From NCBI RefSeq assembly GCF_014805625.2, contig NW_023998455.1:661007-725006 (forward strand): DNA of 64,000 nt, written 5' to 3'. Shown piece by piece: positions 51,712 to 61,558 of the stretch; within the stretch, counting starts at the first letter, position 1, and every line of letters starts with the position of its first letter. The stretch comes from Glossina fuscipes (Eukaryota; Arthropoda; Insecta; Diptera; Glossinidae). The notes under the pieces are model-generated. The model was not told the origin of the DNA and searched no databases. It saw only the letters and a program-made list of their open reading frames with translations. Position numbers and translations under genes: made by a program.

Positions 51712-52440
51712 ATGAACGGTTTGTTTGTAAACCAAAACGCACTTTAATATAAAGCAATTTAACATTTTCTCTTTTTCAGTTAGAAATCACTGATATTGTT
51801 ATTGAATTATTAGAAGTTCTTTTAAACCAGATACTTTACTTAAGAGATGTTTATCCTACTCAAATATTTAAAAAGCGACGTATCTACAATACACCAGTTT
51901 ACGTATCTATTTATCCACCATTAAACTCCTACTTACATAATGTCTTAAAAAGCGCCCGCGAATTCTTAAAAAACAAAGAATTACGTTGTTTGGAAGCGAA
52001 GCTATACAAGGAAGATTCGGAAGAATACGAAGTTTATCGTTTCATGATAGCTAATACTATCGCTTTTAATAAAGAGAAACAAGACGAGTTTCTTATAGAT
52101 TTTGAAGAGCAGATGCGTGCTTCTTTATACTTAATGGCAGAAAGATTAAAGCATTTACCAAAATTACCAAATGATGCGAGATTTAAAGTTTTATTGCAAA
52201 CTACCCAGACGGCTTTTGTCAAATTCAGTCAAAACCCCCATCATCAGGTGATTTTTAAAATTAATTGATATAAATTCTTATTTATATCCGAATATATATA
52301 TATTTTATTCTCAGGATTTCCCATGGCTTTGTGCAAATTGTGTTGATAAACCGACTTCAAAACAAAAAGAAATTTCCTTATTGCCTTTAACATCTATAAA
52401 TTCTCTGAATATAAGTCTTATGGCCGATATTGTCCGCTAG
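51712..52440 (+). CDS. Rev7: Rev7 / MAD2L2 homologue, HORMA-domain protein (three exons)
   Basis: Exons: 51712-51726 (MNGLF), 51780-52247, 52315-52440, phase 0 throughout, giving 202 residues (human MAD2L2 has 211). The HORMA domain fills the protein: VIELLEVLLNQILYLRDVYP then FKKRRIYNTPV aligns with the human N-terminal block, and DFPWLCANC then LIPL-like LLPLTSI align with the safety-belt end. Rev7 is an adaptor that closes around short peptides of its partners (Rev3 in polymerase zeta, shieldin in mammals), and acts in translesion synthesis and double-strand break repair. The 15-nt first coding exon, with donor GTAAAC and a 53-base intron, was chosen as the only phase-0 solution near an ATG; this start is the least certain part. 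The gene converges on noi. Confidence 0.9.
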
Positions 52441-52456
52441 AAATTGCCGCTCAGAG

Positions 52457-52467
52457 TTTATTTTATT
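52457..52467 (-). terminator. noi poly(A) signals (two overlapping AATAAA, minus strand)
   Basis: TTTATT at 52457-52462 and 52462-52467 on the plus strand read AATAAA on the minus strand, 33-43 bases after the noi stop codon. They lie 17-27 bases after the Rev7 stop. Confidence 0.65.
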
Positions 52468-52475
52468 TAGTTTAA

Positions 52476-52481
52476 AATAAA
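52476..52481 (+). terminator. Rev7 poly(A) signal
   Basis: AATAAA 36 bases after the Rev7 stop codon. It lies within the noi 3' UTR on the other strand. Confidence 0.65.
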
Positions 52482-52499
52482 ATTCCATTTACATGAAAT

Positions 52500-54008
52500 T
52501 TAAAGCAAGCCTTGTCTTTTCAAATCTTCATAGGTTTTACGGTTAACCACATTACCCTGCGAATCTTCAAATTCTTCTTCTTGATCGGCTATCCAACGTT
52601 CAGATTGCTTTTGTGATTTCAGCTTCTCCCACAAAGTAATGGCATCTTCAATTTGTGTAACATTTGCGAAATGCGCGGTATTTGGTATACCCAAACAGCG
52701 CATGCCGTGAGCATGACGCCACTCAGCAAAATGTCTTTGAAATGCTTTGGGTCCTTTATATGTAAAGTTACCACAAATCTCGCAATTATAGCTTATATTC
52801 AGACCATGCAATTTATATAACCAATATGGTATGGGTTTGCCATCCCAGCCCAAAGGCAAATTTTTCGGGTTATATGGCACGTCATCAGCATCCGGATCGT
52901 CATCGTTATCTGTATCACTCGCTTCCACATCGCTGTCATCACGTTCTCCTCCCGTACGAGCCTGCTTACGTTGAACGTTTTCTTTGGTGGCACTGCGTTG
53001 TTCGGACACCAGTTCAGCATATTTATAGAGATAAGCTTCTTGTTGGGCAATTTCTTTGTGCCGCTCGTTTTCGCGTGATTGCACATTAGAGCTTTTAACC
53101 GGCTTTTTCGCCATCAACGAAGGATCCAAAGTAGTTTTACCCTTCGTGGAAAATAAACGTTGGGCTCTTTCTTCTAAAGTGCCACCACATTTCAAACCCA
53201 AAGCCATAAGGGCAGATTTAAGACGATCCAAACCTAAGGAAGCCAATTCTTCCCAACTGGAGAAGGCCGATAGATCTAAATGAGCACCTGTGTTAGCCAA
53301 AGCTGATTCAGTTTCCTTGGACGCCCAACCAGGAAAAGTGCCCTGCAACCATTGCTTTTGAAATTCCAGCTCAACTTTTAAGACCTCGTTTTCCAGATCC
53401 AATAGTGGTTGAATGCGAACTATAAAATTGTGCAAGTACCCATTTAAAGTTTCCAAATATTTTTTATAATCCTTGTTTTTACGTTCCTTCGATACATCAA
53501 AAACATGATCGAAAGTCATCAGATACGTGATGTAGTCTACTTTCTCCACGCCTCTTAAATTCAAATACATATCATAGCATTCATTTAAATCCAAATATCT
53601 TCCGCCACCCTCTTCATCCGTAAACTCTACTAATGCAGACATTTCTTCTGTATTATTATAGGCCTTAACTAAATCATCAAATTCCACCGATAAGGGAATA
53701 CTAACTTCGCTCGGATGCCTTTTGTAAAATTCTTTAATTTGTTTTAAACGATTATAAAACTCATTAAACTCATTTGGACCGGATAAAGCTTGGATTTCTG
53801 CCTTTCGTTCATTATCTTTATCTTCGCACAATTCTTTCAATTTAACCGTAGAATTATGATGTAATTCCAGTAAATACTTTAGTCTATGCTCCGAATAAAT
53901 GCGTTCTTTTTCTCCAGATTTTTTACTGGCGTATTCATCTACCATTAGTTTAATTAAACGTTCACGTTCCTCATGGTAGCGACGTTGCTGTTCCAGCAAA
54001 GTTTCCAT
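52500..54008 (-). CDS. noi: noisette / SF3A3 (SF3a60) homologue, splicing factor
   Basis: A single intronless reading frame of 502 residues (human SF3A3 has 501). The start [20 protein letters not shown] at 54008 has a good fly initiation context (CAAC before ATG); an in-frame extension to 54056 exists but is not conserved. Domains in order: N-terminal SF3a60 binding region, a SAP-like segment ([20 protein letters not shown]), an acidic linker of Asp repeats, and a matrin-type C2H2 zinc finger ([19 protein letters not shown] then WRHAHGM) near residues 390-430. The protein is a subunit of SF3a in the 17S U2 snRNP that contacts the branch-site region. Drosophila noi is the counterpart. Its 3' end overlaps that of Rev7. 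Confidence 0.97.
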   Translation of the reverse strand: METLLEQQRRYHEERERLIKLMVDEYASKKSGEKERIYSEHRLKYLLELHHNSTVKLKELCEDKDNERKAEIQALSGPNEFNEFYNRLKQIKEFYKRHPSEVSIPLSVEFDDLVKAYNNTEEMSALVEFTDEEGGGRYLDLNECYDMYLNLRGVEKVDYITYLMTFDHVFDVSKERKNKDYKKYLETLNGYLHNFIVRIQPLLDLENEVLKVELEFQKQWLQGTFPGWASKETESALANTGAHLDLSAFSSWEELASLGLDRLKSALMALGLKCGGTLEERAQRLFSTKGKTTLDPSLMAKKPVKSSNVQSRENERHKEIAQQEAYLYKYAELVSEQRSATKENVQRKQARTGGERDDSDVEASDTDNDDDPDADDVPYNPKNLPLGWDGKPIPYWLYKLHGLNISYNCEICGNFTYKGPKAFQRHFAEWRHAHGMRCLGIPNTAHFANVTQIEDAITLWEKLKSQKQSERWIADQEEEFEDSQGNVVNRKTYEDLKRQGLL

Positions 54009-55773
54009 GTTGTAACTAGATATGTGTAAATGTAATTTAACTAAATTTATTTTCACAAAACTTCCTTTCTTTAAAAAAAATTAAGAAACTTTTGCTTAAT
54101 TTACAAAGGAAAACAACGCGTGTGTTCAGTTAAAGCTATCAAATGCCGTTATTGTATACCAGCATTCGCCAATCGTGAACACATCGCGAACCGTTTAAAG
54201 CGTTTGTAGAACTTTACTAATATGATATAAACACAAGTTGAACTGTAATAATACAAAGGTGTACATTTTTGTCACAAATTATTATTATTACTCAATTTAT
54301 TATGTATCTTTAAGAATGTGTTCGCAAAATTTTTTATAAAAGTGTGTTGCAACTATTTCTCTCTCTTATATAATTTCGCTCATTCATTCAAAGACTTTTC
54401 GAAAAGAATTATAGACTGTTTTTAGAAAAAAAAATAAAAGAACTTATCGAAAGTAGCATACACTGATTTCGCATTCAGTAATTTATGCAAATTTTATATA
54501 CGAATTTTTACTCGCTCAGAGCACTGTTCATCTACTTTTTTTTTTTTTGTAAAAGGTATGTTAAACTTGCTAAGAGGTGCAAGCAAGTAGAGTCATCTAG
54601 CGATAAACGAATTCAAAAAAAAAAACTTTGGCAACACTATTATTTAAAATGGCTGACGCTCTCTCCCGACGAGTACAAAAAATTTCTGTACAGAAAAAAA
54701 CGGCAAAGGAGCAAGAAAGAAAAAGCGTCTGACGAGAAAATTCCGTGTTTTCCGTTAAGAAAAATATCGAAAAAGTTATTAAAGAATTTTTAAAAATTAC
54801 CCGCAAACTGAAAATATTAAATTTTATACATAAATGATATGAAAAACTCGGAGAAATTATTAAAATAATAAAGGAAATCCCAAAAGGCAGTGAATAGGAA
54901 AAATTTCACTTTTTTGTGAAACTATACGGAGTGTGTGGTGGTGGTGATTGGATTAAAGAAAAAAAAAGCAAAAAAGAAAAAAAAAAACGGTGTACAACTA
55001 GATACTCTCCAGCATAATTGGAAGCAGAGAATTTTAATCGAATTAAAAGTCAAAAAATGTAAAAGAAAATTCCAGAAAAATTTTTTTTAAGTTTTTGAAA
55101 AACGACACAAAAATCCTACTGACTAGATACGCATATGTATACATATATATAAATATATATGCATATATACATATATTTTTTTCAAATTTGAAGACTGCAT
55201 TGAAAAGATTATTTGCTGATTAACAACCTACCACTCCTCTGTTCTAAGCTGATTTTGCTTAGCAGCATTATTTATCTTCACACGTGTTTTGCACTATAAA
55301 TTTATCGTTTATTTCGTTTTCATAGCGAAATTCGCATTTTATCGTAAAACAACAGTAGTGAATGTAAAAGTATTACTCGTGCGTATATTAAGCGCGTGTG
55401 TTTGTGTGTTAAATAGAAGAGCTCTACATTACTATTTCGTTCTTTTTTTTTTTTTTTTTTTTTTTGTTGATTTGTGCCCTGCAGTGTGTTATCTCCAGTG
55501 ACCCGCTGATCGGTCTTCGTTGCAAATAACAACAATAACAACGAAAGGAAATATGAAAAAAATTAAAACAAAATGCCGTACATCAACAAAAATAGCAATA
55601 GCAACAACAACATTCTTAACAATTGATTACGTTGCTTAACTTTCTAATCAAAAATCTTGTATTTCATTTTGCGGTTTTAAGCAAATACCTCGGGGTCATC
55701 GCATAATTGACCTTAAACTCTTTTTAATTTCGTGACAGTGTGTAGACATTGTGTTACATATAATAACGACAAG
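54009..55773. promoter_or_regulatory. Divergent region between noi and the 55774 gene; likely 5' leader
   Basis: The region is AT-rich. It has an Inr-like TTCAGT at 54474, an ATG with good context at 54649 opening a 27-codon basic reading frame (54649-54732), long poly-T at 55441-55465 and many CAA/ACA words shortly before the ATG at 55774. The second half has the look of a 5' UTR. I cannot place the noi promoter beyond the first few hundred bases upstream of 54008. Confidence 0.4.
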
Positions 55774-55983
55774 ATGGAGTTGGAAGAATTAGAAAATCTT
55801 AGTAAAAATGACTTTTTACCCTTAATACCGTTAATTAAACAAGAGCAATTGGATTCGGTACAAACGGATATGGATACACGTGAACATATGCCTAGTACGG
55901 CTACAACATCAGCAGACCCAGCTAGCACTTCATCATCATCATCATCATCTATTGCAAATCCCTGCGATAGTGCAGAGAAGCGG
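55774..55983 (+). CDS. First coding exon of an unidentified gene (partial)
   Basis: 70 codons from the ATG at 55774 (context CAAG ATGG) to a strong donor, CGG|GTAAGT. The translation starts MELEELENLSKNDFLPLIPL, then has IKQE, a perfect SUMO-attachment consensus, acidic spacing and a Thr/Ser-rich tail with a run of eight Ser. Such composition is common at the N terminus of transcription or chromatin regulators, but I do not recognise the family. No continuation exon is visible in the next 8 kb, so the first intron exceeds 8 kb. It lies divergently from noi. Codon usage looks real and no stop precedes the donor. Confidence 0.7.
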
Positions 55984-56569
55984 GTAAGTTAGATGCATGT
56001 GTGTAAGCATTTTCTGTTTATTTACATTAAACATTTTTGTTTTTTGTAAAAACCAAGATACTCTTTAGAGCAACAACAATAATTTGCTATCATATACGAT
56101 ATACGTGCAATCAAAACGATAGCTGTTCATCATGTGCTTGCATGCCTATACATGGGAGCATACTAGCGTAACCCTTTCCGGTTTATATTAATTTTTATAT
56201 AGTTGAATTTTTCTGTTTTTTAATTAGTAAAAATTTGCAGAATATTCTCAATTGAAAATAAATTTTTCATCACGTTGCAGACCTAATATGTGAACATGAA
56301 TAGTTTGGAATTGTAAGCAGCGACAGCTTCACAAATGTAAAATGGGTTCCAGAAAAGATTGTGTTTTTAGTGTTTCGCTTGTGGGTCCCTGGTCGTCCGT
56401 CGTACTCTCTGCAATTGAGATCAGAGTTTCTTAGCTATCAATGAAAACGTTCGAGGAGAATGAATATTGAAATCAAAACGGTGTTTGGATGCGGTTACCC
56501 AGCGCGGTATTTTTGTAACGCGAGGTGTGTTCTAGAAATAAATGGTGAATTTTTGTCTCTCGAGAAATA

Positions 56570-57000
56570 TTTGTTTATTCATGGATATCTTTGACATTTT
56601 GCTCCCTTCAAAGTAGATATAAAACATTTGTGCCAATGCTTTTCCCAATTCCTGAAGCACTTCTAATATGGTTTTTTAATATGACCTTGAGCTCTTCCGG
56701 CAAGGCGGTGTTCTCTCGCCTTAATCGTTGCAAAATACTTTGCTTTTTTTGGGAACAGGAAAAATGAGCTGGGGTAAGGTGAATCTGGATTGACATTGAC
56801 GCCATTCAAGTTCTCCGAAGCGACGGTTTTTTTGTTCAAAATTTAGTAATTTCGGAACAAATTTCGGTGCCATACCCAAATACCCCGAAAAATCCCAAAA
56901 AAAATCCATCACTTGGCATGGGCCAACATCCTCAGCAACTTCTCTATAATTTTTTGTACGGCTTCAACGTTTTCATCGGTGTCTGGGGTGTCTTTCCTGA
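56570..57000 (-). pseudogene. Internally deleted mariner-type transposase
   Basis: On the minus strand, DTDENVEAVQKIIEKLLRML is a remnant of the HTH region, followed by KFVPKLLNFEQKNRR (mariner KFVPKLL-QK motif). It then jumps to ELEWRQCQ/DSRLTLAPAHFF-like and LFPKKQS, which corresponds to the YSPDLAPADFFLFP motif, then a GKSIGTNV terminal block. The catalytic centre between them is deleted and frames shift. Confidence 0.75.
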
Positions 57001-57139
57001 ATTATAAACATTTTCTTTACTCATAGCAGACTCGCCAAATGCGGGAAGTGCCAGAAAGATCTCCCCGTTCTGGTTGCAAAGGGTACCAATTAGTGTGCGC
57101 ATATTCATTAGTCACGTGATTCGTGTTATTGCTAAGTGA

Positions 57140-57370
57140 GACCCGAACGAATGCTCATGCCAGCTGATAGAGCTCATTTAGGCCGCTGTATTTTGGATGA
57201 ATTTTACCCAGAAAGGAATACTGCAGAAGCGTATAGAACTTAATTAAAAGATTTATATTGTAGAAATGAATTGAATTTCGTGAAGATACATTTTTTGAGA
57301 GAGCATCGATCTTCCTGATAAGCTACGCTCCGGTTGACCATCGACGGTGATACTGTCACGATGAATTTTA
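57140..57370 (+). pseudogene. Mariner-type transposase, N-terminal HTH fragment
   Basis: The plus strand gives ADRAHLGRCILDEFYPERNT followed by AEAYRT, a stop, and, after degraded sequence, DKLRSG and PST. This resembles the first HTH of irritans/mellifera-type mariners (LR-ILxEFxxGxNAxExxRxIC ... RSGRPS). It has the opposite orientation to the copy at 56570-57000. Confidence 0.55.
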
Positions 57371-57834
57371 GAGCAAAACCCTTTTTTTGACAATAGCGGA
57401 GATTACAAAAAGTCTTGATTCAGCTTGAAAAGCTACTTCGGACCATATTCGAAAACTAAGATTTTAAAAATGGCGATATATCTAATGTATTGCTAATCAA
57501 TATCTAAACTAAAAATTTATAGCTGTTTTGTTAATTGCACCGGTATCGGATAATTGCTCAGAACCAGTTCTATCACAAACTTCTAAGATGGAAGTGCAAA
57601 ATATTCATACTGATCTAAATAGATACATTTTTTTTTTCGTTTTTCAGTCAAAAATTTTTTCTTGAGCAATTGGTAAGAAATTCTCACAGTAAAGTAAATT
57701 TGTGTAGTGGACTAAGAGTTTCGTTCTAGAATCATTATAATTTTCTTATTAACCGAAAGCAATTTTTTCTATCATATGTGATTCTATATTTTTATGATTC
57801 GCTAGAAATGATTTATCCGCATGAACAGCCAAGC

Positions 57835-58055
57835 AGGGAGGAATCGCGACTACCAAGTCTTTCTTCATGGGCTCAAATCTCAGAATTGAATTTGGTCTCT
57901 GTTAAAGTGAGCGTTCAGTCGCAAAGACATAACACTAACCACTACGCTGCGGCCACTGCCTCTCTGCCTCTTTCTTTTTCCTTATTCTTTTTCGATAGTC
58001 ATCGGACTATGCGAACAGCCGATATCCGCTGAGTGATTGCTCCATATTAAAAAAA
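57835..58055 (+). mobile_element. tRNA-derived SINE copy
   Basis: It has the anticodon-region block (tcgcgactaccaagtct), B-box-like GGGCTCAAATCTC, body 'agtgagcgttcagtcgcaaa' and 'ctgcggccactgcctctctg', and a 3' poly-A. Confidence 0.7.
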
Positions 58056-58239
58056 AAAAACAAAAGGAACATGGAAAGAAAGCTGTGGACCGGTTTAATA
58101 GTTAACTTTCAAAGTAAAATAATAGCAATAAGATGAGTTAACACTTCACATTATGCGAATCAGGAGCTTTTCGCAAATAATTGGAGCAAGACTCCCTTAC
58201 AGTACGAACTTTGTTTCTTTTAATGTATTTATATTTTTA

Positions 58240-59090
58240 TACCCATTACCGAGGGATGAGGGGTATATTCATGCAACGCCCAGAAGAAAGCATCAGAAAT
58301 CTCCCAAAGGTTTATGTTTTCTTAGTCAACATCAAATTCTAAATCGATTTCAGCATGTTCGTCTACTCGTCTATTGTTAATAGTGTCCTGGCCGCAAAAA
58401 CAAACCTATCGACTTTAAATTTGGCAGAAGCATTGGAAGTTCTTGCTCGCACAGGTTGCTATTCAAAATGACCCAAGTCATTAAAAGAACACATAACTGA
58501 GAACAATACTATTTTTCAAAGGGAATGAAAAAATTGGTTTTTTGCCCATTGTTTTATACTTCTTAAACTATAGCCGATAAATGCGCAAAAATTTGAACAC
58601 AAATATTTACGTTGCCTACCCAATATTATAGTGTATCGAAATTTTTTTTTTTGCAATACCTTTTAAAGGAGTTGAAGCAAGCTGCAAGGATTCCACAAAG
58701 TATATAAATTTTCAAGAGTAAAAGAATATAGTTCTTTTCCTGTTTTTTTCAATACCTTTTAAAGGAGTTGAAGCAAGCTGCAAGGATTCCACAAAGTATA
58801 TAAATTCTTGGCCAGTTTCAAATTTGGAATTGTTCTGACTGTGAAACTTTGTAGTATTCTTGATCATCTATCTCCCATTAGTGAAAGCGAATGCTATGCC
58901 TTGAAATTTACAGTAGAATTTGAGAGGGACCCAACTTTTGCATAGGACGCGATCACAACACTTATGCGACAAAAACTTCGCTGCTGAAAAGAGTAAAACA
59001 ACATGAAAATATAGTTTTTTTCCTGTTTTTTTTTCTTTTTTAGGATAACGGTATAAAAGATTTCATCACGAGTGAATATAAATTTTTTAT
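58240..59090 (+). repeat. Dispersed repeat, family 1
   Basis: Starts 'ttatacccattaccgaggga', has 'caacgcccagaagaaagcat' as in the 17235 copy, and ends 'ataaaagatttcatcacgag'. It contains the exact 57-bp duplication. Confidence 0.75.
58654..58806 (+). repeat. Exact 57-bp direct duplication (two copies, 96-base period)
   Basis: 58654-58710 and 58750-58806 are identical by eye, separated by 39 bases ending in poly-T. They lie in a family 1 repeat, so it looks like a recent local duplication. Confidence 0.9.
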
Positions 59091-60277
59091 TTGTTTTTTT
59101 TTTCTTAGCAGATAAAAGGATAACAACGATATCAACTCTTTAACCTATGTTATACTAAAAATCTCAGCTGGCAACACCTTTTCCGCTTTTTTTTTTGTTG
59201 TTATTCTCATATACTATCGCCTTAGTTATATAAAACAATGCCTAACTTTTTTATCAGCTGCATCAAGTTTCTGAAAAACAGACATAAAAACAAAAAAAAA
59301 AAAAAAAAGAAGAAAATAAAAGATAAACTACAAAAGACAATAATTCATTGATATGCACATTTATCCGACAGGTATAATAATAGTATGCCTAGTGATATAA
59401 AATTCGTGCGTTACATTACGTGAGATTTTGTTGAAACATGAATGCCATCTTATTTAGCTTTTCTTTTTTTTTTGTTTTTTTGCACTAATAACAACAACAA
59501 CAACAACAAGAGTAACAAACATTAATGGCTTTCAAAAAAAGCTTTAGCAATTCGTGACACACAGGTAAATAAATTTTAAAGCCGTGCTTGCACTAAGCAT
59601 CAGCTTTTTATGTTTTATATTGTGTTGTGTGTCTCTGCGCTCATCATTCAAAATTCATACAATTCGAAAATAATAGGTTGAAATGTTAAATAAAATCTTG
59701 TTCTACCATTTATTTTGTATATTCGCTGAAAATCTTACGCCCACAATTGTATAATTTTTTTTTGTTTTTTTTTTTTTTTTTTTGAAAGCTTCGTTACACA
59801 TATTATTACCGCATATTACTATGCGCTCATGCATTGTAATATGTGCATTTTATTATACATTAACTTCGATTGAAATTAAGCGATTTGTCACGTTCGGACC
59901 ATGAACGTTTATAATTCATTAAGTCTTCGGAATTTCTGCAATAAATTACTTCTAAAAAATTGTTCGTTTCGTTTGCTTTTTTTTCTTTTTTTTTTTTAAA
60001 TGTAACGGCCGCAATTTCGGGTCGTCGAAAAAGTCATGACGCGTTTTAGTAGCGCAAGTAAACTTTTCGCATCACATATGTTAATTTATTCTGCGACAAA
60101 ATTCTTCGCTTTTTTTTTTCTGGATGACCAACTTTTCTATATAATATTTGTATATATTGTTTTCCCATTAAGAACATCAAATTAAGTTAAGATATAAAAT
60201 CTTTATAGCTTCAAAGGTATTTTAAAATGTACTCACTCAATAATGGTCATAAAATTTAATGTATCCAGGTAGAATGT

Positions 60278-60280
<3 letters not shown>

Positions 60281-60313
<33 letters not shown>

Positions 60314-60320
60314 ATATATA
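60281..60320. repeat. (AT)n microsatellite
   Basis: A TA tract with one CC interruption; a second one lies at 60565-60594. Confidence 0.9.
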
Positions 60321-60562
60321 TGTTGTTGCATAAAACGTTTAAAGTAATAAACTGCAACTAGTTCAGGGAATTAAATCGACACTAATTTGGCTTACCTGGC
60401 GCACAGACAGATTAAATTATATACACATATGCATACAAACAAATTGCAATAATCTCTTTTATTTGAGTCGAAATGTAAGTCGGATTATGTAGCTATTTTT
60501 TTTTTTTCCACTAAGGCAGTGACGTTACAAATATGGCTTTCGGGAAAAGTAGGTACATAATC

Positions 60563-60597
<35 letters not shown>

Positions 60598-61119
60598 GAG
60601 TTCCCTTTATACTTTTCCACATCTGTATTTAGACGTAAGTTCTATTTTGCAGCTGGTACAACTTTGCTTATCTCCATTCTGCCGCAAGTTTGCCTAAGGC
60701 GAACAACGCAGCTGTTATTCCCAGAAGGCATTATTTTATAACAATAGCCTCAATGCGTAATGTTAATTTTCTCTTCGAAAAAAAAAAATAAATAGATTAA
60801 TTTCTTTCAATTTTATGCAGAAAAAAGTCCTACTTTGGTACCTAAGAAATATTCGACTTACCTTTCTTTATCAATCTGTGCTTTTTCCTATCCATCTTTA
60901 AATATATCGAATAGAAAAAAAAAAAAGAAAAGATGAGTGAGTTCAAAAACCTTGTCCATGAGTCTAAGTACTCGAAATTTTTGTCTAAAGATTTGTCTTG
61001 AATGCATAAAAATTCATTGGAGATATTTTGTCTCCTTTATGTTATCCCATCATTTTGAAATTAATGTATTTCATAAAATATATTTCTTAGGAGAGGTATT
61101 AGATATGGTACAAGCGAAA

Positions 61120-61420
61120 AATGGCTAAAATGGCAATAGATAAAGTTAAAGCCATTGCTATGGATGGCATTCTAAACAAGGAGGGCTTCTTTAAGGATAT
61201 TGAACGACATCAAGCGTAAATCGCGCTTAATTCAAGAATGGCCCTACAGTGCTTCATCCTCTTCCACAAATCACCAGGCATGAACCCCATCAACGATATG
61301 TGGAATGAATTGGACCGCCATGTGCGATAACACTCCATCTCTTCCGCTCAAGAGCTAAAAAACAGGCCTGGAGCAAGGATCCTGTTTCCTACAGGATTTG
61401 AATGACATTATTAAGCAAGA
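61120..61420 (+). pseudogene. Tc1-type transposase, C-terminal fragment
   Basis: The translation includes IAMDGILNKEGFFKDI (Tc1 'IDGIMDKxxYxxIL'), then, after a stop, GMNPINDMWNELDRHVR and HSISSAQELKN, which is the Tc1 'SPDLNPIEHMWNELDRRVR' tail. The DDE catalytic aspartates are missing and the frame is broken. Confidence 0.8.
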
Positions 61421-61482
61421 AAGGTACCCCTCCAAACATCTCTCCTACTTTTTTCCTTCGCATCCATTCTCATATGAAAAAA

Positions 61483-61558
61483 ACCCAATATTAATGACGC
61501 TATGTTTTTGATGTTGTTGAACCCAATATTAATGACGCTATGTTTTTGAAGTTGTTGA
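61483..61558 (+). repeat. 38-bp tandem duplication
   Basis: 61483-61520 and 61521-61558 are adjacent copies differing at one base, just after the Tc1 fragment. Confidence 0.9.

Noticed and set aside
51672..51718. Alternative Rev7 first exon starting at ATG 51672
   Set aside because: Splicing from 51718 to 51780 creates an immediate stop; only ATG 51712 with the donor at 51727 keeps the HORMA frame.
54009..54056. N-terminal extension of noi
   Set aside because: The [18 protein letters not shown] start is where SF3a60 proteins begin, with a good initiation context.
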